NCBI RefSeq assembly: GCF_028023875.1
Contig: NZ_JAQIPB010000012.1
Span: forward strand, 1 to 64,000
Direction of reading: 5' to 3'
Origin: Xenophilus arseniciresistens
Lineage (GTDB): Bacteria > Pseudomonadota > Gammaproteobacteria > Burkholderiales > Burkholderiaceae_C
Length of the DNA stretch: 64,000 nt
Positions within the stretch are counted from its first letter, which is position 1. Each line of letters starts with the position of its first letter. Shown here piece by piece: positions 41,145-51,106 of this stretch. Both the position numbers and the translations under genes were made by a program. The notes under the pieces are model-generated. The model saw only the letters and a list, made by a program, of their open reading frames with translations. It searched no databases and was not told the DNA's origin.

Positions 41145-43418
41145 ATGTCGTCGTTCCATTCCCCCTTCCCCGTGAAGCGATCCGCCGCAGCCGTGGGCGT
41201 GGCGCTGCTCGCGCTGCCGCTGTACGCCCAGCAGGCCGCCAGCACCGTGCAGGGCAGCGCCGCGCTGCCCGAGATCCGCGTGCTGGGCACGGCCGAGGAA
41301 GAGCTCAAGCAGGCGCCCGGCGTGTCCACCATCACCAGCCAGGACCTGGAAAAGCGACCGCCGGCCAACGACCTGTCGGAAATCATCCGCACCATGCCCG
41401 GCGTGAACCTGACGGGCAACAGCGCCTCGGGCGCCTTCGGCAACCAGCGCCAGATCGACCTGCGCGGCATGGGCCCCGAGAACACGCTGATCCTGATCGA
41501 CGGCAAGCCCGTGAGCTCGCGCGATTCGGTGCGCATGGGTCGCAACGGCGAGCGCAACACGCGCGGCGACAGCAACTGGGTGCCGCCCGAAGCAGTGGAG
41601 CGCATCGAAGTGCTGCGCGGCCCGGCCGCGGCGCGCTATGGCTCGGGCGCCTCGGGCGGGGTGGTGAACATCATCACCAAGAAGCCCACCGACAAGCTCT
41701 CGGGCTCGGTCACGCTGTATGCGCTGCAGCCCGAAGACAGCCTGGAATCGGACACCCGCCGCCTGGGCTTCAACCTGGCCGGCCCGCTGTCCGAGAAGTT
41801 CTCCTTCCGCCTGTACGGCAACATCAACAAGACCACGGCCGACGATCCGCAGCTCAACGGCGATGCCTTCCGCGCGGCGGGCAACGCGTTGAGCAGCAAC
41901 ACGCTGCCGCCGGCCGGCCGCGAAGGCGTGAAGAACCGCGACATCAACGGCCTGCTGCGCTGGGACCTGATGCCCGGCCATGTGGTGGAGTTCGAATCGG
42001 GCTTCAGCCGCCAGGGCAACATCTACGCGGGCGAGCGCCTGCTGTCCGACACGGCCACCGGCGCCATGAACACGCTGGCTGCACAGGGCGCCGAAACCAA
42101 CACCCTGTGGCGCCGCAACGTGGCGCTGACGCACCGCGGCAACTACGGCGAAGGCCGCAGCTCGAACGTGTCGATCTCTTACGACCGCACCGACAACCGC
42201 CGCGCCGAAGAAGGCCTGGCCGGCAGCAGCGAAGGCGCGCTCACGATCAACCCGCGCACGGGCCAGCCCGACTACTCGCAGAACAAGCTGGAGAACTGGC
42301 GCCTGGCCGGCGAATACAACACGCCGCTGCAACTGGGCAGCCAGCGCCACATGTTCACGGTGGGCTTCGAGCACCGCCGCCAGAAGCTGGACGACCCCTA
42401 CTCCACGGCGGCCGTTACCGGCTCCGATGTGTCCAGCGCCAGCAGCCTGATGGAGTCCAAGACCACGGCCGTGTTCATCGAAGACAACTTCGAGGCGCTG
42501 CCGGGCCTGGTGCTGACGCCCGGCCTGCGGCTGGACCACAACAGCGACTTCGGCAACAACTGGAGCCCGAGCCTGAACGCGGCCTACAGCCTGTCGCCCA
42601 CCGTCACCCTCAAGGGCGGCGTGGCGCGGGCCTTCAAGGCGCCCAACGTCTACCAGCTCAACCCCAACTACCGCTACACCACCATGGGCAACGGCTGCCC
42701 CTACGTGACCGGTTCGCGCGTGTCCGGCCCCTGTTACATCTACGGCAACCCGGACCTCGAACCCGAAACCAGCGTGAACAAGGAAATCGGCATCGGCTGG
42801 GACGACCGCGGATGGGCCGCCGGCCTGACCTACTTCCACAACGACTACAAGAACAAGATCTACGCCGACTTCGGCGGCCAGAACGTGCCTGCGGTCGACC
42901 CGCGCACGGGCGGCCGGCCCTTCCAGTGGTTCAACGCCGCCAAGGCTGTGGTGCAGGGCCTGGAAGGCCACTTCAACATGCCGATCCTGGGACAGAACGG
43001 CGACACGCTGAAGCTGATCAACAACTTCACCTACATGGTGGAGAACAAGAACAAGGAAACCGGCCAGCCGCTGTCGGTCATTCCGCGCTTCACCATCAAC
43101 AGCACGCTGGACTGGCAGATCAACCCGAAGTGGTCTTCGCAGCTGACGGCCACCTTCTATGGCCGCCAGAAGCCCATGAGCTACAACACGGCCAACAACA
43201 CCGAGCGCACCGGCGACGACCTGCGGCCGCTGCCCACCTACAGTGTGTGGGGCATCAGCACGGGCTATGACGTCAACAAGCACTTCCATCTGCGCGCGGG
43301 CATCAACAACCTGTTCGACAAGCGCCTGTACCGCCTGAGCACCACCAACAACTTCGGCGCCTCCACGTACAACGAGCCGGGCCGCGCCTTCTTCGTGCAG
43401 CTGACCGGCCGCTTCTAA
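41145..43418 (+). CDS. fepA: TonB-dependent catecholate siderophore receptor, FepA/PfeA/BfeA type
   Basis: A 757-residue outer membrane receptor (FepA is 746). After a signal peptide (up to about LYAQQ) comes the plug domain: IIRTMPGVNLTGNSASG, RQIDLRGMGPENTLILIDGK, then PAAARYGSGASGGVVNIITK, almost identical in pattern to FepA/PfeA, which import ferric enterobactin-like siderophores. A 22-strand barrel follows with the terminal FVQLTGRF. GAGGAG lies about ten bases before the ATG at 41145. A Fur box upstream points to iron regulation. It is followed six bases later by a methyltransferase gene. Confidence 0.93.
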   Translation: MSSFHSPFPVKRSAAAVGVALLALPLYAQQAASTVQGSAALPEIRVLGTAEEELKQAPGVSTITSQDLEKRPPANDLSEIIRTMPGVNLTGNSASGAFGNQRQIDLRGMGPENTLILIDGKPVSSRDSVRMGRNGERNTRGDSNWVPPEAVERIEVLRGPAAARYGSGASGGVVNIITKKPTDKLSGSVTLYALQPEDSLESDTRRLGFNLAGPLSEKFSFRLYGNINKTTADDPQLNGDAFRAAGNALSSNTLPPAGREGVKNRDINGLLRWDLMPGHVVEFESGFSRQGNIYAGERLLSDTATGAMNTLAAQGAETNTLWRRNVALTHRGNYGEGRSSNVSISYDRTDNRRAEEGLAGSSEGALTINPRTGQPDYSQNKLENWRLAGEYNTPLQLGSQRHMFTVGFEHRRQKLDDPYSTAAVTGSDVSSASSLMESKTTAVFIEDNFEALPGLVLTPGLRLDHNSDFGNNWSPSLNAAYSLSPTVTLKGGVARAFKAPNVYQLNPNYRYTTMGNGCPYVTGSRVSGPCYIYGNPDLEPETSVNKEIGIGWDDRGWAAGLTYFHNDYKNKIYADFGGQNVPAVDPRTGGRPFQWFNAAKAVVQGLEGHFNMPILGQNGDTLKLINNFTYMVENKNKETGQPLSVIPRFTINSTLDWQINPKWSSQLTATFYGRQKPMSYNTANNTERTGDDLRPLPTYSVWGISTGYDVNKHFHLRAGINNLFDKRLYRLSTTNNFGASTYNEPGRAFFVQLTGRF

Positions 43419-43424
43419 GAACCG

Positions 43425-44789
43425 ATGAACGCCCACCTGCGCGAGGGCTATGTGGTGGACCGGGTCTACCCCAGCCATTTCCATCGCGAGATGCTGCCGG
43501 TCTGGCTGGTCAGCACGCTCTCGGCGCTGGGGCGCGGCACGCCGGATCTTCGCCAGCCCTTCACCTGGCTGGAGCTGGGCTGCGGCAGCGGCCTCACGGC
43601 CGTGGTGGCGGCCGCGGCCCACCCGCACGCGCAGTTCATCGGCATCGATTTCAACGCCGAGGCCATCGCGCAGGCGCAGGCCCTGGCCGATGCGGCACGC
43701 GTGCGCAACCTGCGCTTCCATGCGCTGAGCTTTGCGCAGGCGATGGCCGCCCAAAGCAGCGTGCTGCCGGCGTGCGATTTCATCGTCACGCATGGCGTCT
43801 ATTCGTGGGTCAGCGAGGCCAACCGCCAGGCCATCCGGCAACTGGTGGCGCAGCGCCTGGCGCCCGGCGGGCTGCTGTACCTCGCGTACATGAGCCAGCC
43901 GGGCGCGACCGGCTTTTCGGCCGCGCAGCGGCTGATGCACCTGGCCACGCAGCACCAGGCGGGCAGCAGCACCGAGCGTGCGCAGCAGGCGCTGTCGCTG
44001 ATGCAGCGGCTGGCGGCGGCCGGCGCCGGCTACTTCAGCGAACACCCCTCGGCCGTGCGCGAGCTCCAGCGCCTGGGCGAGGATGAGATCGGCTACGTGG
44101 CGCACGAGCTGCTCAATGCCCACTGGGAGGCGCTGCATGTGGGCGATGTGATGACCGGCCTCGAAGCTGCAGGCTGTGAATGGGCCGGCAGCGCGACGCC
44201 GCTGGAGAACATCGACGCCGTGTCCCTGCCCGCCAGCACGCAGCCGCTGCTGGCCGAGCTGGCGCGCAGCGGCGCCTCGGCTGCGGCCATCGAGACCTTC
44301 AAGGACGTGGCGCGCAACCAGCGGCAGCGGCGCGACATCTACCAGCGGGCGCGCCCGCAGCTGGGCAACGTGCTGTCGTCCGATGCGCACCGCGACGCAT
44401 TGCTCGCGCAGCGTGTGGCCTTGCTGCCCGCAGCCCAGTTGCCGGGCGCCACCGCGGCGCAAGGCGAGTTGAGCTTCGACACCCAGATCGGCCCGGTGCG
44501 CCTGCCCCTGGCGCTCGTCGCGCCGCTGCTGACGGCGTTGCAGCCGGGCCCGCGCAGCTATGCCGAGCTGGCGCGCCTGCCGGCCTATGCGGGCCAGCCG
44601 GGCTTCATCAGCCAACTGCTGCAGATGCTGGCCTGGGCCGGCTGGCTGCACTTCACGCAGGCCGCAAGTGCGCAGGCCGAAGAAGCGGTGGCGCGCCTGA
44701 ATGCCGTGCTGCCGCGCTGGCCCGTGCCCGCGGGTGGGCCGGTGCAGGCGGTGGCTTCGCTGGGCACGGCGGTGCTGACGCCGCCTTAG
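43425..44789 (+). CDS. SAM-dependent methyltransferase with regulatory domain
   Basis: A 454-residue class I methyltransferase. Motif I is WLELGCGSGLTAVVAAAAHP (around residues 48-67), and GIDFNAEAI follows. The middle and C-terminal part (from about residue 210) matches the methyltransferase regulatory domain (PF10119) that accompanies such enzymes. The target is unknown. The ATG is six bases after the fepA stop, so it is co-transcribed with the receptor, a repeated pairing in betaproteobacteria. Possibly it modifies a siderophore-related or outer-membrane target (inference). Confidence 0.85.
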   Translation: MNAHLREGYVVDRVYPSHFHREMLPVWLVSTLSALGRGTPDLRQPFTWLELGCGSGLTAVVAAAAHPHAQFIGIDFNAEAIAQAQALADAARVRNLRFHALSFAQAMAAQSSVLPACDFIVTHGVYSWVSEANRQAIRQLVAQRLAPGGLLYLAYMSQPGATGFSAAQRLMHLATQHQAGSSTERAQQALSLMQRLAAAGAGYFSEHPSAVRELQRLGEDEIGYVAHELLNAHWEALHVGDVMTGLEAAGCEWAGSATPLENIDAVSLPASTQPLLAELARSGASAAAIETFKDVARNQRQRRDIYQRARPQLGNVLSSDAHRDALLAQRVALLPAAQLPGATAAQGELSFDTQIGPVRLPLALVAPLLTALQPGPRSYAELARLPAYAGQPGFISQLLQMLAWAGWLHFTQAASAQAEEAVARLNAVLPRWPVPAGGPVQAVASLGTAVLTPP

Positions 44790-44792
44790 CTT

Positions 44793-46145
44793 TCAAGGCA
44801 GGCTGATGGTCGCGCGCAGGCCGCCTTCGGGCCGGTTGCTCAGCGTCACATCGCCGCCGTGCGCGCGTGCGCAGGAGCGCGCGATGGCCAGCCCCAGCCC
44901 CACGCCGCCGCCCTTTTCGCGGTTGCGCGCCGGCCCCAGCTGAACGAAGGGCACGAACACGCGCTCCAGCATGGCCTCGGGCAGGCCAGGGCCCTGGTCG
45001 TCGATGTCGATGCGCCAGCCCGTGGGCGTGGCGCGCGTGAGCGTGATGTGCGCGCTGCCGCCGTGGCGCACGGCGTTGTCCACCAGGTTGCGCAGCGCGC
45101 GCTTGAGGCTCACCGGCTGGCCGCGGTAGTGCGGCGCGGCCGGCGGTTCGGCCAGGGTCACGGTCTGGCCCAGCGTCTGGCGCGTGGCCTGCAGTTCCAG
45201 CAGCAGCGTCTGCAGGTCCAGGTCCTGCGTGGCTTCCTGCGCGCCTTCGTCCTGCGCGAAGCTCAGCGTCTGCTCCACCATCACGCGCATGTCGTCCAGC
45301 GTGCGGATCATGGCCGTGCGCTGCACCGCGTCGTCCACCATCTCGGCGCGCAGGCGCAGCGAGGTGATGGGCGTGCGGAAGTCATGGCTGATGGCCGCCA
45401 GCATCTGCGTGCGGTCATCGACGAAGCGGCGCAGCTTGTCCTGCATGAGGTTGAAGGCGGCCGAGACTTCGCGCAGCTCCAGCGGGCCGGCCGGCGGCAG
45501 CGGCGGCACGCGCTCGCCGCGGCTCACGCGCTCGGCCGCGCGGGCCAGGGCCTTGATCGGGCGCAGCGCCTTCCAGGTCAGGAACAGCGCGATCAGCAGC
45601 ACCGGAAACACGCTGGCAGGCAGCGCAAAGCGCAGCAGGCGCCACCACTGGTAGGCGCCCAGCGGATGCTGTTCGCTGTGCAGCCAGCGGCCGTCCTTGA
45701 GTTCGATGGCGGTGTTCAGGCTGACCATGCACCAGCCTTCCTCGGGGTCGCGCTCGCACAGCCACGGGCCGTCCTCTTCCTGGCCCAGGTCGGTCCACAG
45801 GCCCGTTGCATCGGGCCGGCCCATGCGCTGGCGCAGGCCTTCGAGCACGCGCTTTTCTTCGAGGGTGAAGCGCCGGTCGCCGCCCGGCGCCTCGCCGATC
45901 CAGAAGCGCGCGCCCGGCGAACTCACGGCTTCGAGCAGCTCGGCCGTGTCGCCGGTGGGTGCCTGCTGCAGCAGGCGCCAGGCGATCACCAGCCGGTCCA
46001 GCACCTGGTCGCGCGAGACCGGGTTGAGCATCTGCGCGTTCAGTCGCAGCAGCAGGATGGCCGCCAGTTGCGTGACCAGCAGGCCGGCCAGCAGCAGGGC
46101 GGTGAACTGGCCCGCCATGGTGCGGGGCCAGAGGCGGCGCGTCAT
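44793..46145 (-). CDS. Sensor histidine kinase (EnvZ/PfeS-like)
   Basis: A 450-residue membrane kinase: membrane helices at about residues 12-34 and 173-191, a periplasmic domain with three cysteines or tryptophans clusters (LCERDPEEGWCM), HAMP, the H-box LAAISHDFRTPITSLRLRAE (His254), N-box LRNLVDNAVRHGG and G-boxes DDQGPGLPE and GVGLGLAIARSCARAHGG. The ISHDFRTPIT form is typical of EnvZ-type kinases. It overlaps the regulator gene by four bases and is convergent with the methyltransferase gene. It might sense the siderophore imported by the adjacent receptor, as PfeS does (inference). Confidence 0.92.
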   Translation of the reverse strand: MTRRLWPRTMAGQFTALLLAGLLVTQLAAILLLRLNAQMLNPVSRDQVLDRLVIAWRLLQQAPTGDTAELLEAVSSPGARFWIGEAPGGDRRFTLEEKRVLEGLRQRMGRPDATGLWTDLGQEEDGPWLCERDPEEGWCMVSLNTAIELKDGRWLHSEQHPLGAYQWWRLLRFALPASVFPVLLIALFLTWKALRPIKALARAAERVSRGERVPPLPPAGPLELREVSAAFNLMQDKLRRFVDDRTQMLAAISHDFRTPITSLRLRAEMVDDAVQRTAMIRTLDDMRVMVEQTLSFAQDEGAQEATQDLDLQTLLLELQATRQTLGQTVTLAEPPAAPHYRGQPVSLKRALRNLVDNAVRHGGSAHITLTRATPTGWRIDIDDQGPGLPEAMLERVFVPFVQLGPARNREKGGGVGLGLAIARSCARAHGGDVTLSNRPEGGLRATISLP

Positions 46146-46927
46146 GAGGCCAGGGCCTGCACCTGCGCCACGAAGAGGTAGCCGTTGCTGCGCGCGGTCT
46201 TGATCAGGCGCGGCCGGCGCGGGTCGAGCTCGAGCTTGCGGCGCAGGCGGCTGATCTGGGTGTCCACGGCGCGGTCGAAAACGCCCGCGTCGTCGCCGTG
46301 CATCAGATCGAGCAGGCGGTCGCGCGTGAGCACCTGGTGCGGGTGCGCCACCAGTGCGCAGAGCAACTGGTGCTCCATGTCGCTGAGCAGCACCAGCTTG
46401 CCCTGCGGGTCGCGCAGCTCGCGCCGCTGCATGTCGAAAAGCCAGCCGTCGAAGCTCACGCGCGAGCCCGGGGCCGGCGCACCGGCGTTGCGCGGCGCGC
46501 GTGCCTCGCGCCGGCGCACCGTGCGGATGCGCGCGGCCAGCTCGGCCGGGTCGAAGGGCTTGACCACGTAGTCGTCGGCGCCGGCCTCCAGGCCCGTCAC
46601 GCGCTCGGGCGGGGTGGCGCGCGCGGTGAGCAGGATCACCGGCGTGCCCAGTGTGGCCGCGACCTCGCGGCACAGGCTCAGGCCGTCCTCGTCGGGCAGC
46701 ATGATGTCCAGCACGATCACGTCGAAGGGCTGGTGGCGCAGCAGGTGGCGCATCTGGCGCGCGTCTGCGGCGGTGGCCACGTCGAAGTCCTGGCGCTGCA
46801 GCCAGTGGGCCAGCGGCTCGCGGATGTCCGCATGGTCATCGACCACCAGCACGCGCAGGCGCGCCGGCGCCGGCACGGGAGGCTGGTCGGGAAGAGGAGT
46901 TGGGGAGGCGAGGGCCGCGACGCTCAT
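46142..46927 (-). CDS. OmpR-family response regulator (PfeR-like?)
   Basis: A 261-residue regulator: a 22-residue Pro-rich N-terminal extension, receiver with phospho-acceptor Asp74 (VIVLDIMLPDEDG) and Lys123 (YVVKPFDPAEL), and a winged-helix domain (LLSDMEHQLLCALVAHPHQV, RAVDTQISRLRRKLE). It is transcribed ahead of the kinase with a four-base overlap. The pair sits beside the FepA-like receptor, which recalls PfeRS-PfeA of Pseudomonas aeruginosa, but orientation differs and the link is unproven. Confidence 0.92.
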   Translation of the reverse strand: MSVAALASPTPLPDQPPVPAPARLRVLVVDDHADIREPLAHWLQRQDFDVATAADARQMRHLLRHQPFDVIVLDIMLPDEDGLSLCREVAATLGTPVILLTARATPPERVTGLEAGADDYVVKPFDPAELAARIRTVRRREARAPRNAGAPAPGSRVSFDGWLFDMQRRELRDPQGKLVLLSDMEHQLLCALVAHPHQVLTRDRLLDLMHGDDAGVFDRAVDTQISRLRRKLELDPRRPRLIKTARSNGYLFVAQVQALAS

Positions 46928-47048
46928 GGATCGAATGCAGCTTTCAGATGCACTCGATTCTCATTTGGTTTGCGCAGACGGCCTGTGCGGCGCGCACAAA
47001 GACGGGCGCCGGGGCGGGCTTTGCGGCGCGTGCAAGCGCCGCCAGGGC

Positions 47049-48029
47049 TCAGACGCCCGCGGCGTGCGCCTGCCGGTCGGCGTGGTAGCTCGAGCGCACC
47101 ATCGCGCCCACGGCGGCATGGCTGAAGCCCATCTTGTAGGCCTCTTCCTCGAACATCTTGAAGGTGTCGGGATGCACGTAGCGGCGCACCGGCAGGTGGC
47201 TGTTGCTGGGCGCGAGGTACTGGCCGATGGTCAGCATGTCGATGTCGTGCGCGCGCATGTCGCGCATCACCTGCAGGATCTCTTCGTCCGTCTCGCCCAG
47301 GCCGACCATGATGCCGCTCTTGGTGGGCACGCTCGGGTGCAGCGCCTTGAACTTCTTGAGCAGGTTCAGGCTGAACTGATAGTCCGAGCCCGGCCGCGCT
47401 TCCTTGTACAGGCGCGGGATGGTCTCGAGGTTGTGGTTCATCACGTCGGGCGGCGCGGCCTTGAGGATTTCCAGCGCGCGGTCGTCGCGGCCGCGGAAGT
47501 CGGGCACCAGGATCTCGATCTGCGTGCTGGGCGAAAGCTCGCGCGTCTGGCGGATGCACTCCACGAAGTGGCCGCTGCCGCCATCGCGCAGGTCGTCGCG
47601 GTCCACGCTGGTGATCACCACGTACTTCAGGCGCAGCTTGGCGATGGTGCGCGCGAGGTTCAGCGGCTCGTCCTTGTCCAGCGGATCGGGCCGGCCGTGC
47701 CCCACGTCGCAGAAGGGGCAGCGGCGGGTGCACTTGTCACCCATGATCATGAAGGTGGCCGTGCCCTTGCCGAAGCATTCGCCGATGTTGGGGCAGGAGG
47801 CTTCCTCGCACACCGTGTGCAGGTTGCTCTCCCGCAGGATCTGCTTGATCTCGTAGAAGCGCGTGGTGGGGCTGCCGGCCTTGACGCGGATCCATTCGGG
47901 CTTCTTGAGCACCTCGGCCTGCTCCACCTTGACGGGGATGCGCGAGAGCTTGGCCGCGGCCTTCTGCTTGGCCAGCGGGTTGTAGTTGGCGGCGGACTGC
48001 GCTTCGCGGACGACTTCGGGGGTGCTCAT
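47049..48029 (-). CDS. lipA: Lipoyl synthase
   Basis: A 326-residue radical SAM enzyme that inserts two sulfurs into octanoyl groups on lipoyl domains. Both iron-sulfur clusters are evident: auxiliary cluster C74, C79, C85 ([15 protein letters not shown]) and radical SAM C100, C104, C107 ([10 protein letters not shown]). The C-terminal serine ligand motif VRSSYHA is present. The start MSTPEVV at 48029 was chosen because homologues begin around there. It follows lipB by 19 bases. Confidence 0.97.
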   Translation of the reverse strand: MSTPEVVREAQSAANYNPLAKQKAAAKLSRIPVKVEQAEVLKKPEWIRVKAGSPTTRFYEIKQILRESNLHTVCEEASCPNIGECFGKGTATFMIMGDKCTRRCPFCDVGHGRPDPLDKDEPLNLARTIAKLRLKYVVITSVDRDDLRDGGSGHFVECIRQTRELSPSTQIEILVPDFRGRDDRALEILKAAPPDVMNHNLETIPRLYKEARPGSDYQFSLNLLKKFKALHPSVPTKSGIMVGLGETDEEILQVMRDMRAHDIDMLTIGQYLAPSNSHLPVRRYVHPDTFKMFEEEAYKMGFSHAAVGAMVRSSYHADRQAHAAGV

Positions 48030-48048
48030 GACAGGGCCTTGTGAGGAC

Positions 48049-48735
48049 TCAGGGCGCGAGGTAGGCGCCGAGCTTGCTGCCCAGCACCTGCGCGGCTTCG
48101 TCCCATGTGACAGGGGCGCCGATTGTAGAAAGGTCCACGGTCTGCAGTCCCGCGTAGCCACAAGGGTTGATGCGCGAGAAGGGTTCCAGATCCATCGCCA
48201 CATTCAGCGAGACGCCGTGGTACGTGCAGTGGCGGCTGACCTTGATGCCCAGCGCGGCGATCTTGCCCAGCCCGCGAAACGGATCGCTGCCGGGCGCGGG
48301 CGTGGCCAGCGCGGCATGCGAGAAGGGGTCGTCCAGCCGCACGTAGATGCCGGGCGCGCCGCTCACGCGATGGCCCGTCACGCCGAAGTGCGACAGCGTG
48401 CGCAGCACGGCTTCCTCGATGCGATAGACGTACTCCTTCACGTAGTAGCCAGCGCGCCGCAGGTCGAGCAGCGGATAGGCCACCACCTGGCCCGGGCCGT
48501 GATACGTGACCTGGCCGCCGCGGTCGGTCTGCACCACCGGGATGCCGCCGGGCATCAGCACATGGTCGGCCCGGCCGGCCAGGCCTTGCGTGAACACGGG
48601 CTCGTGTTCGCACAGCCAGAGCGCGTCGGCGCTGTCGGCATCGCGCGATTGCGAGAAGGCCCGCATTGCCTCGAACGTGGGCGCATAGGGCACGCGCCCC
48701 AGCCATTGCGGCTGCAGGGGGCCGCCCGCGCTCAC
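48049..48735 (-). CDS. lipB: Octanoyltransferase
   Basis: A 228-residue LipB that moves octanoyl from acyl carrier protein to lipoyl domains. The conserved [20 protein letters not shown] motif, the lysine in [16 protein letters not shown] (Lys158) and the active-site cysteine in INPCGYAG (Cys192) are all present. Its ATG is ten bases after the stop of the YbeD-type gene; lipA follows. The order ybeD-lipB-lipA is conserved across proteobacteria. Confidence 0.96.
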   Translation of the reverse strand: MSAGGPLQPQWLGRVPYAPTFEAMRAFSQSRDADSADALWLCEHEPVFTQGLAGRADHVLMPGGIPVVQTDRGGQVTYHGPGQVVAYPLLDLRRAGYYVKEYVYRIEEAVLRTLSHFGVTGHRVSGAPGIYVRLDDPFSHAALATPAPGSDPFRGLGKIAALGIKVSRHCTYHGVSLNVAMDLEPFSRINPCGYAGLQTVDLSTIGAPVTWDEAAQVLGSKLGAYLAP

Positions 48736-48745
48736 AGGCCCACCT

Positions 48746-49051
48746 TCACAGAACGACCTTCACCATCGGGTGCGTGGACAGGGCCTGGTACAGCGCATCG
48801 AGTTGCTCGCGGCTGGTGGCCGTGACGGTGATGGTCACGCCCAGGTAGTTGCCGGCCTTGCTGTCGCGCAGCTCGATGGTGCTGGCGTCGAAGAAGGGGT
48901 CGTGCGCCTTGGCCACCTGCGTGACCGCGTGCACGAAGCCGTCCACGTTCGCGCCCATGACCTTGATGGGGAAGGCGCTCGGGTACTCGATGAGCGAATC
49001 CTTGCGACCATCGACGGCAGACGGGTTCGGGGGCAGGGCAGAGGCGGACAT
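48746..49051 (-). CDS. YbeD-type (DUF493) small regulatory protein
   Basis: A 101-residue protein of the DUF493/YbeD family, with [20 protein letters not shown] at the N-terminal core and [20 protein letters not shown] further on. The fold is ACT-like and the family is always found next to lipB. Its role is unclear; a link to lipoate metabolism is inferred from the conserved context. The start at 49051 matches homologues. It begins the lip operon. Confidence 0.88.
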   Translation of the reverse strand: MSASALPPNPSAVDGRKDSLIEYPSAFPIKVMGANVDGFVHAVTQVAKAHDPFFDASTIELRDSKAGNYLGVTITVTATSREQLDALYQALSTHPMVKVVL

Positions 49052-49303
49052 GGTGCGTTTTCCTTCGGAGTCCTGCGCCGCCGGATCGGCTGCGCAGCGC
49101 CGCGCTGCGGCAACTTCACAGATGGGGATGACGCCAGGCATTTCCAGCGTGGGTGCCGCGCCAGGGGCGTGCCGCACGCGTCGGGTCCGCATCCGATCTG
49201 GCGCATTGTGCGGCGGTGCGTCCGTGCCTGCCTTGCGCCCTCGATTACGCGCACGCGACAATGCGCCGCTGCACACCGTGCAGGAACGCACGGGGTTTGT
49301 ACT

Positions 49304-49309
49304 TATAAT
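49304..49309 (+). promoter_or_regulatory. Strong -10 box of the atp operon
   Basis: TATAAT, a perfect -10 hexamer, lies 46 bases before the atpI start. No good -35 box stands 16-18 bases upstream. The 303-base gap between the lip operon (leftward) and atpI (rightward) holds no gene; it carries the start regions of both operons. Confidence 0.65.
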
Positions 49310-49354
49310 GAGCGGCTTTGTAGAATTTCTGCGGATGCAGAGGCGGCCATTCCA

Positions 49355-49846
49355 ATGAACAACAACGCCCCTGCAACCGACGATGAGGCCGAGGTTTCCG
49401 ATTTCAAGCCGTTGACTGCCGAGGAGGCGCAACGGCTGCGCGAACAGTTTCCCGAACCGTCGCCCTGGTGGGTGATCGCGGCCCAGGTGGCCGCCGGGCT
49501 GGTCGTGGCGTCGGTGGCCTGGCTCTGGGTCCGGCAGCCGGCGGCTGCGGGCTCGGCCTTCTACGGCGCCTTGGCCGTCACCTTGCCTGCAGCGCTCTTC
49601 CTGAGAGCCACGCGGCGAGACTCGCAGCAGCTGTCACAGTCTGCTGTCATGCTGAGGTTCTTTGTCTGGGAGCTGATCAAGATCGCACTGACCGTGGCCC
49701 TGCTGGCTGCGGCGCCGTGGCTGATCGGCGATCTCCATTGGCTGGCCCTGGTGGCTGGCGTGGTGGTCGCGCTGAAGATGTACTGGGTTGCGCTCTTGGT
49801 GCGGCCTCGCTTGTTGAACCGAATGACTGTTGAAGAGAGACGCTGA
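49355..49846 (+). CDS. atpI: ATP synthase subunit I
   Basis: A 163-residue membrane protein with about four hydrophobic helices (for instance WWVIAAQVAAGLVVASVAWL) and a charged N-terminal region. AtpI helps assemble the c-ring and is dispensable. It is poorly conserved in sequence, so the call leans on position and membrane topology: first gene of the atp operon, 3 bases before atpB. The start MNNNAPATDD at 49355 was chosen as the first ATG downstream of the -10 box. Confidence 0.85.
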   Translation: MNNNAPATDDEAEVSDFKPLTAEEAQRLREQFPEPSPWWVIAAQVAAGLVVASVAWLWVRQPAAAGSAFYGALAVTLPAALFLRATRRDSQQLSQSAVMLRFFVWELIKIALTVALLAAAPWLIGDLHWLALVAGVVVALKMYWVALLVRPRLLNRMTVEERR

Positions 49847-49849
49847 TAA

Positions 49850-50746
49850 ATGGCCGCCGAAGGACACGCACCGACCGCCAGTGAGTACATCGTCCACCAC
49901 TTGCAGCACTGGCAGGTGGACTGGGGACTCAACCCCGTCAAGCAGACGGCGATCATCGACTTCAATGTCATCAACCTGGACTCGGTGCTCTATTCCGTGA
50001 TCCTGGGCGTGCTGGGCTGCTTCGTGCTGTGGCTGGCCGCGCGCAAGGCCACCTCGGGCGTGCCGGGGCGCTTCCAGGCTGCGGTGGAGCTGCTGGTCGA
50101 GATGGTCGACAACCAGGCCAAGGCCAACATCCACAACGCCCAGAGCCGCAAGTTCATCGCCCCGCTGGCGCTGACCGTGTTCGTCTGGATCTTCCTGCTC
50201 AACGCCATGGACATGCTGCCGGTGGACCTGCTGCCCGCACTGTGGGCGCAGGTGTACGGCGCGATGGGCCATGACCCGCACCACGCCTACATGCGCGTCG
50301 TGCCTTCGGCCGACCTTTCGACCACCCTGGGCCTGTCCACCTCGGTGCTGCTGCTGTGCTGGTTCTACAGCGTCAAGATCAAGGGCGCCGGCGGTTGGGC
50401 CCACGAACTGGTCACCGCTCCTTTTGGCACCAGCAAGAACCCCGTCTTCGCGCTGATCCTGGGCGTGGTGAACCTGCTGATGCAGACCATCGAATACGTG
50501 GCCAAGACCGTCTCGCATGGCATGCGGTTGTTCGGCAACATGTACGCGGGCGAACTGGTGTTCATGCTGATCGCGCTGATGGGTGGCGCGGCCGCCCTGT
50601 CGCTGTCCGGCGTGCTGCTGCCGCTGGGTCACATCATTGCGGGCTTCATCTGGGCTGTGTTCCACATCCTGGTGATCACGCTGCAGGCCTTCATCTTCAT
50701 GATGCTGGCGCTGATCTACCTGGGTCAGGCGCACGAAGCGCACTGA
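49850..50746 (+). CDS. atpB: ATP synthase F0 subunit a
   Basis: A 298-residue membrane subunit a. The essential arginine region is present in the fourth helix (GMRLFGNMYAGELVFMLIAL), with the Gln in the last helix (LQAFIFMMLALIYLGQAHEA). It forms the two half-channels for protons next to the c-ring. It is somewhat longer than E. coli subunit a (271), mainly in the periplasmic loop (DLLPALWAQVYGAMGHDP). Confidence 0.96.
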   Translation: MAAEGHAPTASEYIVHHLQHWQVDWGLNPVKQTAIIDFNVINLDSVLYSVILGVLGCFVLWLAARKATSGVPGRFQAAVELLVEMVDNQAKANIHNAQSRKFIAPLALTVFVWIFLLNAMDMLPVDLLPALWAQVYGAMGHDPHHAYMRVVPSADLSTTLGLSTSVLLLCWFYSVKIKGAGGWAHELVTAPFGTSKNPVFALILGVVNLLMQTIEYVAKTVSHGMRLFGNMYAGELVFMLIALMGGAAALSLSGVLLPLGHIIAGFIWAVFHILVITLQAFIFMMLALIYLGQAHEAH

Positions 50747-50798
50747 TCACCCTGGTTCTCTTGTTTTCCTTTTCCTCTTGCCAATCATTTTTTCCTAA

Positions 50799-51068
<270 letters not shown>

Positions 51069-51106
51069 TTCGCGTCTGACGCCCCGCCTAAGAGAGAGGT
51101 GTTGAC

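Noticed and set aside
40824-44651. A 1275-codon open frame on the minus strand
   Set aside because: It is antisense to the FepA-like receptor and methyltransferase genes, has no domain, and reads as low-complexity His/Gln/Arg/Ala. It is a shadow of high-GC coding sequence.
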